DNA of 45,197 nt from Deltaproteobacteria bacterium (GCA_016218965.1 JACRCP010000029.1:1-45197); one strand, 5' to 3'. Shown: positions 1 through 7,479, counted from the stretch's first letter. A program made the numbers and translations. The notes: generated by a model not told the origin, from the letters alone.

Positions 1-188
1 TCACGCTCATGAAGGACCGGATCGCCGCGCTCGACGCCAAGATGGACCAGTTTGAAAAAGGGATAAAACGCTGGCGCACGCTGCTTCGTCAGCGTCAGAA
101 GGAGATCGAGGCGATCGGACATGCGCTCGAAAATGACATTCGAAAGGCGGCACGGAAGGCCCCGGTGCCGGCGGAGGCGAAACAATGA
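1..188 (+). CDS. C-terminal end of a coiled-coil protein (partial)
   Basis: Only the last 61 codons are in the window, read in the frame that starts at base 3; the start lies upstream. The peptide is highly charged and helical with regular hydrophobic spacing (it includes ALDAKMDQFEKGIKRW), which suggests a coiled coil, and it ends in a short Pro/Ala/Lys tail. There is no signal peptide or catalytic motif in the visible part. Its TGA stop overlaps the ATG of the next gene (ATGA, 185-188), so the two are probably cotranscribed and translationally coupled. The function is not recognisable. Confidence 0.6.
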   Translation, partial: TLMKDRIAALDAKMDQFEKGIKRWRTLLRQRQKEIEAIGHALENDIRKAARKAPVPAEAKQ

Positions 189-1624
189 AGATCGTTCTGA
201 TAGAGCCGCGTTCTCCCGACCTGCACATATTCTCGCGATTCGGCCTTCCGCGGCTGGGGGCGCCGCTTCTGGCGACGATCGCGCGCGATCTCGGGCACGA
301 CGCCGCCGTGTTCGCCGAGGAGGTCGCGGAGGTCGACTGGGACGAGGTGCGCTCGGCCGATCTTGTGGGGATCTCGACCATAACCTCCACCGCGCCGCGC
401 GCCTACGCGGTTGCCGACAGGGCGCGTTTTTTCGGGCGCAGGGTGGTCATTGGCGGCCCGCACGCCACGTACATGCCGGCCGAAGCCGCGGCGCACGCCG
501 ACTGGGTGCTCATGGGCGAGGCCGAGCACACGTTCGTGGAGCTCATCGAGCACATCGAGGGCCGAAGACCGGCCGGCGAGGTGCACGGCATGGCGTGCCT
601 GGACGGCGACGGACTGGTCCGCACCGCCCCGGACCCCGAGCGTGTGGACGTCGACGCCAACCCGGCTCCGGATTTCTCGCTCGTGCGGGGATGGAGCGAT
701 GTCAAGGGGGTGCTTGGGAATCGTATCGTCCCCGTCCAGACCTCGCGGGGATGCCCGTTCGACTGCTGTTTCTGCTCGGTGACGGGGATGTTCGGGCGCC
801 GGATTCGCTACCGCAGCACCGCTTCCGTGATGGAAGAGCTTCTCCCGCACGCGGACAAGGAAAAGAACCTCCACGTCTTTTTCTACGACGACAACTTCGC
901 CGCTTCGCCCGCGCGCGCCAAGGAGATTCTGCGGGCCATGAAGGCGGCGAAGACGAGATTCGGATGGTCGACGCAGGTCAGGGCCGACGCCGCGCGCGAC
1001 GATGAGCTGCTGACGCTCCTGCGGGAGACCAACTGCGACACGGTCTACATCGGGGTCGAGTCCGTGAACCCCGCGAGCCTCGCCTCGGCCAACAAACGCC
1101 AGGAGGTCGAGGCGACCCTCGATAACCTCCTCAAGTTCCGGGAATCCGGTATCGACGTCCATGGGATGTTCGTGCTTGGTTTCGACGACGACGGTCCGGA
1201 CATCGCGGATGCGACGGTCGCGTTCGCCCGCCGCGCGAAGCTGATGTCGATCCAAGCCCTCGTGCTGACGCCCCTGCCGGGAAGCCGCACGTTCGACGAG
1301 ATGGACCGCGCGGGCAGAATACTCTTCCGCGACTGGTCGATGTACGACACCCACCACGTCGTCATCAGACACCCCAGGCTGTCGGCGGAGCAGCTCCAGG
1401 AGGCACAGATCCGGGCGCATCGGAAATTCTATTCGCCCGGCTGGATACTCAAACAGGCGCTGCTCGGCCACCACTCGAGCGCCGCGATCGCCTGCTACGC
1501 CCGCGCCCTCAACCGCCGGTGGAAACGGGACAACTCGCTCTACCTGCGCGCGCTGAAGCTCCTGAAGCCGTCGAGGGAGCTCGAGATCAACATGTCCCTC
1601 CGGAAACCGTGCGGGATAGAGTAG
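185..1624 (+). CDS. B12-binding domain radical SAM protein
   Basis: This 479-residue protein has the usual two-part layout of cobalamin-dependent radical SAM enzymes. Residues 1-150 resemble a B12-binding Rossmann domain (LPRLGAPLLATIARDLGH, then VVIGGPHATYMPAE). The radical SAM barrel carries the 4Fe-4S motif C190-x3-C194-x2-C197 (RGCPFDCCFC), followed by DDNF and an IGVES strand typical of the Elp3/MiaB-like barrel. Such enzymes make methyl transfers or other radical rearrangements, often in lipid, hopanoid or natural-product pathways. The substrate cannot be deduced here. The start overlaps the upstream stop by ATGA. About 200 bp separate it from hisG, and a new promoter lies in that gap, so it is not part of the his operon. 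Confidence 0.9.
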   Translation: MKIVLIEPRSPDLHIFSRFGLPRLGAPLLATIARDLGHDAAVFAEEVAEVDWDEVRSADLVGISTITSTAPRAYAVADRARFFGRRVVIGGPHATYMPAEAAAHADWVLMGEAEHTFVELIEHIEGRRPAGEVHGMACLDGDGLVRTAPDPERVDVDANPAPDFSLVRGWSDVKGVLGNRIVPVQTSRGCPFDCCFCSVTGMFGRRIRYRSTASVMEELLPHADKEKNLHVFFYDDNFAASPARAKEILRAMKAAKTRFGWSTQVRADAARDDELLTLLRETNCDTVYIGVESVNPASLASANKRQEVEATLDNLLKFRESGIDVHGMFVLGFDDDGPDIADATVAFARRAKLMSIQALVLTPLPGSRTFDEMDRAGRILFRDWSMYDTHHVVIRHPRLSAEQLQEAQIRAHRKFYSPGWILKQALLGHHSSAAIACYARALNRRWKRDNSLYLRALKLLKPSRELEINMSLRKPCGIE

Positions 1625-1645
1625 TGTGGACGAACGAATGGTGAT

Positions 1646-1674
1646 TTGACTCCCCCGCCTCTTTCGAATATATT
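1646..1674 (+). promoter_or_regulatory. sigma70-type promoter of the his operon
   Basis: TTGACT (1646-1651) and TATATT (1669-1674) are separated by exactly 17 bp, a near-consensus housekeeping promoter. Transcription would start around 1680-1684. That is at or within a few bases of the leader-peptide ATG at 1684, so the leader would be read from an almost leaderless mRNA. Identification is by eye from consensus and spacing. Confidence 0.75.
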
Positions 1675-1683
1675 GCGCGCGCC

Positions 1684-1737
1684 ATGAGGATTGCGGTTTC
1701 ACATCATCGCGAGCACGGGCCGATCCGGGCCGGGTGA
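1684..1737 (+). CDS. hisL: his operon leader peptide
   Basis: This 17-codon open frame encodes MRIAVSHHREHGPIRAG, with His at codons 7, 8 and 11, and stops at TGA 1735-1737. It lies between the promoter and a terminator-like hairpin upstream of hisG. This is the arrangement of classical histidine attenuators, in which ribosome stalling on His codons relieves termination. No Shine-Dalgarno precedes it, and the predicted transcription start almost coincides with the ATG, so leaderless initiation is likely. The peptide is a sensor and has no known other function. It is too short for similarity to help; the call rests on composition and position. Confidence 0.75.
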   Translation: MRIAVSHHREHGPIRAG

Positions 1738-1810
1738 TGGTGCAGCCGCGGCATTGAGTTCGCCTCGCCATCGACGCCGGCCCTAATTTGGCCGGCGTTT
1801 GAGTTTGTGC
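1728..1810 (+). terminator. his attenuator: terminator and alternative antiterminator
   Basis: A perfect 9-bp stem (1774-1782 with 1790-1798, 7-nt loop) of acgccggcc/ggccggcgt is followed by the T-rich stretch TTTGAGTTTGTG. Its left arm (1777-1782, ccggcc) can instead pair with ggccgg at 1728-1733, inside the end of the leader frame. A ribosome stalled at the His codons (1702-1716) would leave 1728-1733 free to form the antiterminator. A ribosome that reaches the stop codon would cover 1728-1733 and let the terminator fold. A second pairing, gatgg 1736-1740 with ccatc 1768-1772, could act as the pause hairpin. The T-tract is interrupted, so termination efficiency is uncertain. Confidence 0.7.
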
Positions 1811-1826
1811 GGGGAAGGAGATGGAA

Positions 1827-2702
1827 ATGGCTCAAGTCGGCGAGAAGGACCTTCTGCACCTGGCGCTTCCGAAAGGGCGCATGCAGGCGGGGGTGTTTTC
1901 GCTCCTTTCGGACGCGGGAATACGCGTTGTGGGCGAGGAGCGCGGGTACCGTCCCGCGGTCTCGGTCCCCGGTTTCGAAGTCAAGGTCCTAAAACCCCAG
2001 AACATCGTCGAGATGCTCCACGCCGGCTCGCGCGACGCCGGCCTTGCGGGAGCGGACTGGGTTGCAGAGCTCAACATCGATCTTGTCGAACTCCTGGACA
2101 CCGGGCTTGACCCGGTGCGGATCGTCGCGGCGGCCCCGGCTGCGCTTCTCAAAAACGGAAAACTACCCCGGCGGCGGGTCGTCGTCGCTTCGGAGTACGA
2201 GCGGCTCACGATGGCGTGGATGGCAAAGCGGAAACTCAGGGCCGCGTTCGTGCGGTCGTACGGCGCCACCGAGGTGTTCCCGCCCGAGGACGCCGACTGC
2301 ATCGTGGACGTGGCCCAGAGCGGCGCGACGCTTCGCGCCAACGGGCTTGTCGTCGTCGACGAGCTGATGACCTCCTCGACGCGCCTTTACGCGAACCCGG
2401 CGGCCATGGACGACCCGTCCAAGAAGGAGAGGCTGGAGGGATTGGTGCTGCTGCTTCGCTCGGTGCTGGAAGCCAGGCACCGCGTGATGCTCGAGGTCAA
2501 CGTCCCGCCGGAGAAGCTCGAGTCGGTGATAGCGATTCTGCCGTGCATGCGCGAACCGACGATATCGACGCTGCACGGAGGGGCGGGGTACGCGGTGAAG
2601 GTGGCCGCGCCGCGAAAAGACCTGCCGCGCCTCATCCCGGAGATCAAAAAGAGGGGCGGGACGGACGTGGTGGTGACGGCGCTGACGCAGATAGTGCCCT
2701 AG
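1827..2702 (+). CDS. hisG: ATP phosphoribosyltransferase (long form)
   Basis: First enzyme of histidine synthesis: it joins ATP and PRPP to give phosphoribosyl-ATP and is normally feedback-inhibited by histidine. The frame opens with LHLALPKGRM, has the PRPP-loop region VDVAQSGATLRANGL, and ends in an ACT-like regulatory domain (LEVNVPPEKLESVIAIL to the end). At 291 residues this is the long, hexameric HisG that needs no HisZ. The ATG at 1821 directly abuts the AAGGAG at 1815-1820, which is too close. The ATG at 1827 lies 6 nt downstream of it and is preferred. This is the first structural gene behind the attenuator; hisC follows after 16 bp. Confidence 0.95.
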   Translation: MAQVGEKDLLHLALPKGRMQAGVFSLLSDAGIRVVGEERGYRPAVSVPGFEVKVLKPQNIVEMLHAGSRDAGLAGADWVAELNIDLVELLDTGLDPVRIVAAAPAALLKNGKLPRRRVVVASEYERLTMAWMAKRKLRAAFVRSYGATEVFPPEDADCIVDVAQSGATLRANGLVVVDELMTSSTRLYANPAAMDDPSKKERLEGLVLLLRSVLEARHRVMLEVNVPPEKLESVIAILPCMREPTISTLHGGAGYAVKVAAPRKDLPRLIPEIKKRGGTDVVVTALTQIVP

Positions 2703-2718
2703 GGATGGGAGGAACGGC

Positions 2719-3777
2719 ATGTTGAAACCGACTCCGGCAGTGGAGGGAATCGAGGAGTACCGTGTTCCGCGGCCCGCGGGGACGATAGACCTGTTTCTTG
2801 ACGGGAACGAGGGGCTTGCCCCGCCGTCGTTTCTTGTCGAGATTCTCAGGAGGTACGGCCCGGGGCTGGTGAGGCGCTACCCATCGACGCGCGCGCTCGA
2901 AGCTGTGATCGCGTCGCACCTGCGGCTGGAGGCGGCGCAGGTCGTCGTCACGGCCGGGGCTGACGATGCACTGTCCCGCGTTTGTCACGCGGTCCTGGCA
3001 CCAGGCCGTGAGATCGTTTTGCCAGTGCCGACGTTTGAGATGATCACGCGTTACGCACGTCTCGCCGGCGGCACGGTCCTCGAAGTGCCGTGGACGGACG
3101 GCGCCTACCCGGTCGAGGAAGTCCTCCGGGCTGTGAGCGAACGGACGACCGCAATCTGCATCGTGAGCCCCAACAACCCGACGGGGCTCACCGCAAAGGC
3201 CGCTGACATCGAGCGCCTGGCGGCCGCGGCGCCAAACGCCCTCCTGGTCGTGGATCTCGCGTACGTCGAGTTCGCCTCGGAGGACCCGACGCAGGCGGCG
3301 CTCAAACTCCCCAACGCGGTGGTCCTGCGGTCGTTTTCAAAGGCGTGGGGACTCGCGGGACTTCGCGTAGGGTACGCGGCGGGCCCCAGAAACGCGATCG
3401 GATGGCTCCGTGCCGCGGGGTCTCCGTACCCTGTTGCGGGACCATCCATCGAAATGGTGATGGCGTGGCTCAAGACCGGCGACGGACCGGTAAAAGACTT
3501 CGTCGGGCGGGTGCGCCGCGAGCGCGAGGATCTCAAGACGCTTTTGGCGCGTTTGGGAGCCAGGCCTTTGGCGTCGGAAGGGAACTTCGTTTTCGCGCAC
3601 TTCTCGGACGCGCGGGGCGTCTGGGAGTCGCTTGCGCGCCACGGGATCGCGGTGCGGGCGTTCCCCGGCATGAAGGGGATTGAAGACTGCCTGCGGATTA
3701 CCTGCCCGGGAGACGCGCGGGCTTTCGAGCGTCTCTCCGGCGCGCTTTCGAAGGTGATGGGCGGCAGGAAACGCTGA
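2719..3777 (+). CDS. hisC: histidinol-phosphate aminotransferase
   Basis: PLP-dependent class I/II aminotransferase that converts imidazole-acetol phosphate plus glutamate to histidinol phosphate. The fold-type I signatures are all present: substrate-proximal N153 in SPNNPTG, D179 and Y182 in VVDLAYVEF, and the Schiff-base lysine K208 in SFSKAWGLAGLRVGY, followed by the phosphate-binding Arg. Its length of 352 residues is normal for HisC. A GGGAGGAA ribosome site precedes the ATG. Its place between hisG and hisB supports HisC over a paralogous aminotransferase. No internal repeats interrupt it, unlike several other genes here. Confidence 0.95.
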   Translation: MLKPTPAVEGIEEYRVPRPAGTIDLFLDGNEGLAPPSFLVEILRRYGPGLVRRYPSTRALEAVIASHLRLEAAQVVVTAGADDALSRVCHAVLAPGREIVLPVPTFEMITRYARLAGGTVLEVPWTDGAYPVEEVLRAVSERTTAICIVSPNNPTGLTAKAADIERLAAAAPNALLVVDLAYVEFASEDPTQAALKLPNAVVLRSFSKAWGLAGLRVGYAAGPRNAIGWLRAAGSPYPVAGPSIEMVMAWLKTGDGPVKDFVGRVRREREDLKTLLARLGARPLASEGNFVFAHFSDARGVWESLARHGIAVRAFPGMKGIEDCLRITCPGDARAFERLSGALSKVMGGRKR

Positions 3778-3783
3778 CTCAAG

Positions 3784-3819
3784 GGTGGCACGGACAACGG
3801 GAAGTTGTCCGTGTGCACC
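3784..3819 (+). repeat. hairpin repeat between hisC and hisB (copy 1)
   Basis: Perfect 10-bp arms cacggacaac (3789-3798) and gttgtccgtg (3804-3813) flank a 5-nt loop, with an outer ggtg/cacc pairing. A near-identical hairpin with an 11-bp stem lies upstream of the lipoprotein gene at 17382-17406, so this is a dispersed palindromic element. It sits just 5' of the hisB ribosome site, so an effect on mRNA processing or translation is possible but unproven. Confidence 0.75.
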
Positions 3820-3838
3820 GGACGGAGGAGAACAGCTC

Positions 3839-4429
3839 ATGGCCAGACGCAGATCGCAGATCGCGCGGAAGACCGGCGAGACCGATGTCACCGTCCACCT
3901 GGACCTCGATGGCGAAGGCGCCGCGAAGGTCAGGACCGGTATTGGGTTCCTCGATCATCTTTTGGGGACACTCGCAAAGCACGCGCGATTCGATCTATCG
4001 CTGACCTGCAAGGGCGACACAGCGGTCGATGATCACCACAGCGCCGAGGACTGCGCGCTCACGCTTGGTGCGGCCATCGACAAGGCGCTTGGCGAGCGGC
4101 GGGGGATTGCGCGCTTCGGACACGCGTACGCTCCGCTCGACGAGGCGCTGGCGCGTGCGGTCGTCGACCTCTCCGGCAGGCCGTGCGCGGTGGTGGACCT
4201 CGGTCTCTCGCGTTTCGACATCGGTGGACTGGCCTGCGAAAACATTGCGCACGTCATCCGCTCCCTCGCGCTCAGCGCGCGGGCGACGATCCACGTCGAA
4301 GTCCTGCGGGGCGAGAACGACCACCACCGGGCCGAGGCCGCGTTCAAGGCACTGGCGCTCGCGCTCGGACAGGCCGTCGCGCCCGACGGCTCGAACGGCG
4401 TGCCGAGCACCAAGGGAACTCTCCGCTGA
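3839..4429 (+). CDS. hisB: imidazoleglycerol-phosphate dehydratase
   Basis: Mn-dependent dehydratase that converts IGP to imidazole-acetol phosphate. The paired metal-binding repeats are clear: DDHHSAEDCAL in the first half and NDHHRAEAAF in the second, plus GFLDHLL near the N-terminus. The ATG at 3839 has GGAGGAG ten bases upstream and gives 196 residues, the standard monofunctional length. The in-frame GTG at 3785 would add 18 residues read through the hairpin repeat and is rejected. There is no N-terminal HAD phosphatase domain, so histidinol-phosphate phosphatase must be encoded elsewhere. hisD is also absent from this operon. Confidence 0.95.
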   Translation: MARRRSQIARKTGETDVTVHLDLDGEGAAKVRTGIGFLDHLLGTLAKHARFDLSLTCKGDTAVDDHHSAEDCALTLGAAIDKALGERRGIARFGHAYAPLDEALARAVVDLSGRPCAVVDLGLSRFDIGGLACENIAHVIRSLALSARATIHVEVLRGENDHHRAEAAFKALALALGQAVAPDGSNGVPSTKGTLR

Positions 4430-4441
4430 GGCACGAGGCGC

Positions 4442-4576
4442 TTTGGAGTGCGCAAGCTTGCTTGCGCTTTGAATGCGGGCAGCTTGCTGCCCGCGCCCTA
4501 TGCGGCCGGGGTCGACCGGGCACGCGGCAGCAAGCTGCCGCGAGGAGAAAGCGGTAGCAAGCTACCGCACTCCAAA
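4442..4576 (+). repeat. composite REP-like palindromic element
   Basis: Outer inverted repeats tttggagtgc (4442-4451) and gcactccaaa (4567-4576) enclose four small hairpins, each built around AAGC/GCTT: 4450-4467 (7-bp arms), 4475-4494 (8-bp arms, gcgggcag/ctgcccgc), 4524-4541 (gcggcag/ctgccgc) and 4551-4568 (gcggtag/ctaccgc). The whole gap between hisB and hisH is made of this element. It resembles dispersed REP-type sequences; no transposase is present here. Confidence 0.8.
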
Positions 4577-4596
4577 TCGGAGAGGAGTCTCATGTC

Positions 4597-5199
4597 GTGA
4601 GTCGTGAGGTCTGGATAATCCCCACGGGGACGGCAAACGTTGCGTCGATCGTCGCGGGGCTTTCGCGCGCCGGGGCGCGGGCGTGTTTGTCCGAGAACCC
4701 GCGTGAGATCGAGGCGGCGCCGTTCGCCGTCCTTCCCGGCGTCGGCGCGTTCGGGGCGGCGATGGAAAGGCTCGGCTCGAACGGTCTCGGTGCCGTCGTC
4801 GTCTCGCGCATCCGGTCGGGCGCCCCGACGCTGTGTGTCTGCCTCGGCCTTCAACTCCTTTTCGAGGCGAGCGAGGAAAGTCCGGCCGTGCGGGGACTCG
4901 GGGTCGTCCAGGGGACGGTCGGCAGGTTTTCGGGAAACGTCCGTGTGCCGCAATTCGGTTGGAACAAGGTCGAGCCTGATTCCGAATGCCGGCTGATCGC
5001 GCCGGGACACGCGTATTTCGCCAACTCGTACCGGGTGACGTCGGTCCCGGGGGGCTTCGCGGCGGCGTTCGCGGACCATGGCGGGAGGTTCGTCGCGGCT
5101 TTCGAGCGAGGCGGCCTGCTCGCGTGCCAGTTTCACCCGGAACTGTCCGGGGAGTTGGGGATAGCCTTGATTCGGCGGTGGATAGATGCTTGCGGTTAG
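4597..5199 (+). CDS. hisH: imidazole glycerol phosphate synthase, glutaminase subunit
   Basis: Class I glutamine amidotransferase that releases ammonia for HisF in the IGP synthase heterodimer. The triad is visible: nucleophile C82 in CVCLGLQLL, and H180 and E182 in CQFHPE. The PGVGAFG oxyanion strand precedes the nucleophile. The length of 200 residues is usual. The start is GTG 4597, with GGAGAGGAG nine bases upstream; the nearby ATG at 4592 runs straight into a stop. The 3' end overlaps hisF by 14 nt, consistent with coupled synthesis of the two subunits. The REP-like element lies directly upstream. Confidence 0.95.
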   Translation: MSREVWIIPTGTANVASIVAGLSRAGARACLSENPREIEAAPFAVLPGVGAFGAAMERLGSNGLGAVVVSRIRSGAPTLCVCLGLQLLFEASEESPAVRGLGVVQGTVGRFSGNVRVPQFGWNKVEPDSECRLIAPGHAYFANSYRVTSVPGGFAAAFADHGGRFVAAFERGGLLACQFHPELSGELGIALIRRWIDACG

Positions 5200-6103
5200 G
5201 ATCATCCCCTGCCTCGACATCCGTGACGGGCGCGTGGTCAAGGGGGTGCGCTTTCAGAGCCTTCGCGACGCCGGTTCGCCAGAGGAGTGCGCGGAGCGCT
5301 ACGAGGCGCAGGGGGCCGACGAGATCGTCCTCCTCGACGTTTCCGCGACGCCCGAAGGCCGCAGGACCGCGGTCGAAACCGTGTGCAGGGTTCGGGCTCG
5401 GCTCTCGATCCCTCTCACTGTGGGCGGGGGTGTCCGGACGATCGACGATGCCGCGGCGCTCCTCGACGCCGGGGCCGACAAGGTCGGAGTCAACACCGCC
5501 GCCGTCGAGGACCCTTCGCTTCTTACGCGGCTTGCCGACCGCTTCGGCCGCCAGTGCACCGTGCTCGCGCTCGACGCCGCCCGGAACCTTGAGCCATCAG
5601 CCATCAGCCATCAGCCATCAGCCGAAATCGGAAATCACAGATCCGAGATCACGGATCGGCCGGGTTACAAAGGAGCGTTCTTTGGTCCTGCCAGCGAAGC
5701 ACTCGGCACTCCCGACTCCGCTCAAGCTACGTCGGGCAAGCAGCACTCGGTACTCGGCCGGTGGGAGGTCGTGACGCTGTCCGGAAAAAAACGCACGGGG
5801 ATCGATGCGGTGCAGTGGGCGAAAGACGCCGCGGCGGCCGGCGCGGGAGAGATCCTGCTCACAAGCTGGGACCGCGACGGGACGCGGTCGGGGTACGACC
5901 TGGATCTCATCCGGGCGGTGTCGTCGGCGGTGCAGGTCCCGATAATCGCGTCAGGCGGCGCAAACACCCCCGATCACCTCTTCGAAGCCCTTGTCGCCGG
6001 CGCGGATGCCGTGCTCGCCGCCTCGATATTCCACGATTCGGATCTGACGGTCGGCGACGTCAAGCGCGCTCTCGCCGCGCGCGGTGTGGAGGTGCGGCTT
6101 TGA
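5186..6103 (+). CDS. hisF: imidazole glycerol phosphate synthase, cyclase subunit, with repeat-encoded insertion
   Basis: TIM-barrel cyclase that converts PRFAR plus ammonia from HisH to IGP and AICAR. Both catalytic aspartates are present, D11 (IIPCLD) and D130 (VLALD), matching the numbering I recall for Thermotoga HisF. Phosphate-site strands TVGGGVRT and SWDRDGTRSGYD are intact. The protein is 305 residues against a usual 250-256. The excess is an insertion of about 57 residues (about 135-191) after strand 4, encoded by three families of 7-bp repeats (5590-5760), after which the barrel resumes at RWEVVTLSGKKRTG. The insertion is in frame with no stop, so the protein may remain functional with an enlarged loop. 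It overlaps hisH at its start and the next gene at its end. Confidence 0.93.
   Translation: MLAVRIIPCLDIRDGRVVKGVRFQSLRDAGSPEECAERYEAQGADEIVLLDVSATPEGRRTAVETVCRVRARLSIPLTVGGGVRTIDDAAALLDAGADKVGVNTAAVEDPSLLTRLADRFGRQCTVLALDAARNLEPSAISHQPSAEIGNHRSEITDRPGYKGAFFGPASEALGTPDSAQATSGKQHSVLGRWEVVTLSGKKRTGIDAVQWAKDAAAAGAGEILLTSWDRDGTRSGYDLDLIRAVSSAVQVPIIASGGANTPDHLFEALVAGADAVLAASIFHDSDLTVGDVKRALAARGVEVRL
5590..5760 (+). repeat. heptanucleotide repeat block inside hisF
   Basis: Three 7-bp families follow one another. AGCCATC occurs four times in exact register (5592-5619). Then come five ATCNNNN units in perfect 7-bp phase (5627-5661). ACTCGGC-like units follow at 5701-5721 and again at 5745-5758. The segment matches no part of HisF and keeps the frame because its total length is a multiple of three. 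Confidence 0.85.
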
Positions 6104-7440
6104 TCATTCCGTCCATAGACATCATGAGCGGCCGGACCGTCCAGCTCGTGGGCGGGCGCGAGAAGGCGCTCGATGCAGGCGATCCGGTCCCTCTGGCCCA
6201 GACGTTCCGGCTTGCCGGCGAGATCGCCGTCATTGACCTCGACGCCGCCATCGGCGGGGGAGAGAACTCCACGCTCATCAGGAAGGTCATCGAAACCGCC
6301 CCGTGCCGCGTGGGCGGGGGAATCAGGTCCGTCGAGAAAGCGATCGAGTGGCTGGATGCCGGGGCCTCGAAAGTCATTCTGGGAACGGCCGCGCGGCGCG
6401 AGGTTCTCGAGCGCCTGCCGAAGGAGCGCGTGATTGCCGCGCTCGATGCCGAGCACGACGCCATCGTCGTGGAGGGCTGGCGCAAAAAGACCGGCGAGCG
6501 CGTGGTCGATCGGATGAAGGAGCTTCGGGACCTCGTCGGCGGGTTCCTTGTGACGTTTGTCGAACGCGAGGGGAGGCTTGGGGGGATCGACCTCACAAGA
6601 GTCAAGGAGCTGGCGGACGCGGCGGGCGACACAAGACTCACCGTGGCAGGGGGCGTGACGACTGTAGAAGAGGTCGCGGTGTGCGATCGCCTTGGCGTGG
6701 ACGCGCAGGTCGGCATGGCAATCTACACCGGCAAGATGAACCTCGCCGACGCCATCGCCGCCCCACTCGTCCAGCCATCAGCCCAAGAACTCACTCAATC
6801 CGTTGGTCACCCTCTCCGCGGGGGAGAGGGTCGGGGTGAGGGTGGCCTTCCGCCGTCAGCTTCACCTCTTTGGCCGACGGTGGTGTGTGATGAGCGCGGG
6901 GTTGCGCTCGGCCTGGCCTGGTCCGACCGCGAAAGCCTCCGTGAGGCGGTAAGGCTCCGCCGGGGCGTGTACCACTCGCGGCGGCGCGGTCTGTGGACTA
7001 AAGGCGAGACCTCCGGCGACACGCAGGAACTTACGCGAATCGACCTCGACTGCGACCGCGATGCGATCAGGTTCACGGTGAGGCAGCACGGAACGGGCTT
7101 CTGCCACACCGGCACCCGCACGTGCTGGGGGCCGGACGGCGGTTTCGGCGCGCTCTTCCGTCTCGTAGCGTCCCGCATCGAGTCGGCCCCACCCGGCTCG
7201 TATACGAAAAAACTCCTCGAAGATCCGGCACTGCTCAAGGCGAAAATCCTCGAAGAGGCCGGCGAGCTTGGCGTGGCCGCAACCATGGGCGAGGTCGCGG
7301 GCGAGGCGGCCGACGTCATCTACTTCACTCTTGTTGCCATGGCAAACGCCGGCGTGACGCTCGAAGACGTCGAACGGGTCCTCGACCGCCGGTCGCTCAA
7401 GGTCACGCGCAGGCCGGGAGACGCCAAGAACACGCAGTAG
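6100..7440 (+). CDS. hisA: HisA-HisI-HisE trifunctional fusion
   Basis: One 446-residue frame carries three His enzymes. Residues 1-224 are HisA (ProFAR isomerase), with catalytic D7 (IIPSID), D116 (AALDAEHD) and T152, and VGGGIRS and VAGGVTT phosphate loops. Residues 255-350 are HisI (phosphoribosyl-AMP cyclohydrolase): WTKGETSGDTQE, Mg ligands D317, D319 and D321, and Zn ligands C318, C335 and C342. Residues 365-432 are HisE (phosphoribosyl-ATP pyrophosphohydrolase): KAKILEEAGEL and EAADVIYFTLV. HisI-HisE fusions are common, but HisA at the front is unusual. The 30-residue linker is encoded by repeat DNA. The start is TTG 6100, overlapping the hisF stop (TTGA); no later start would keep the first catalytic Asp. 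Confidence 0.9.
   Translation: MIIPSIDIMSGRTVQLVGGREKALDAGDPVPLAQTFRLAGEIAVIDLDAAIGGGENSTLIRKVIETAPCRVGGGIRSVEKAIEWLDAGASKVILGTAARREVLERLPKERVIAALDAEHDAIVVEGWRKKTGERVVDRMKELRDLVGGFLVTFVEREGRLGGIDLTRVKELADAAGDTRLTVAGGVTTVEEVAVCDRLGVDAQVGMAIYTGKMNLADAIAAPLVQPSAQELTQSVGHPLRGGEGRGEGGLPPSASPLWPTVVCDERGVALGLAWSDRESLREAVRLRRGVYHSRRRGLWTKGETSGDTQELTRIDLDCDRDAIRFTVRQHGTGFCHTGTRTCWGPDGGFGALFRLVASRIESAPPGSYTKKLLEDPALLKAKILEEAGELGVAATMGEVAGEAADVIYFTLVAMANAGVTLEDVERVLDRRSLKVTRRPGDAKNTQ
6773..6850 (+). repeat. repeat-derived linker DNA in the HisA-HisI junction
   Basis: Two AGCC(A/C)-type heptads (agccatcagccca, 6774-6786) are followed by a GC-rich palindromic segment. Here ccctctcc and ggggagaggg pair around gcg, then tcggggtgagg follows (6808-6843). 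It encodes the low-complexity linker QPSAQELTQSVGHP to GGEGRGEGG. The likely scenario is that insertion of this element joined formerly separate hisA and hisIE genes. Confidence 0.65.
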
Positions 7441-7479
7441 GCGGTGCGCGGCACGCGCAGGCAGGAAGGCGACGAACGA

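Noticed and set aside
95..1771. Long minus-strand open frame opposite the radical SAM gene
   Set aside because: Arg/Glu-rich shadow frame caused by high GC; the plus strand has a clear family match.
5592..5661. CRISPR-like array in hisF
   Set aside because: Units are 7 bp with no spacers and no cas genes are nearby; it is a tandem repeat in coding sequence.
5761..6099. N-terminal extension of the HisA fusion read inside hisF
   Set aside because: It would be an out-of-frame reading of hisF; HisA begins naturally at the TTG at 6100 with IIPSID.
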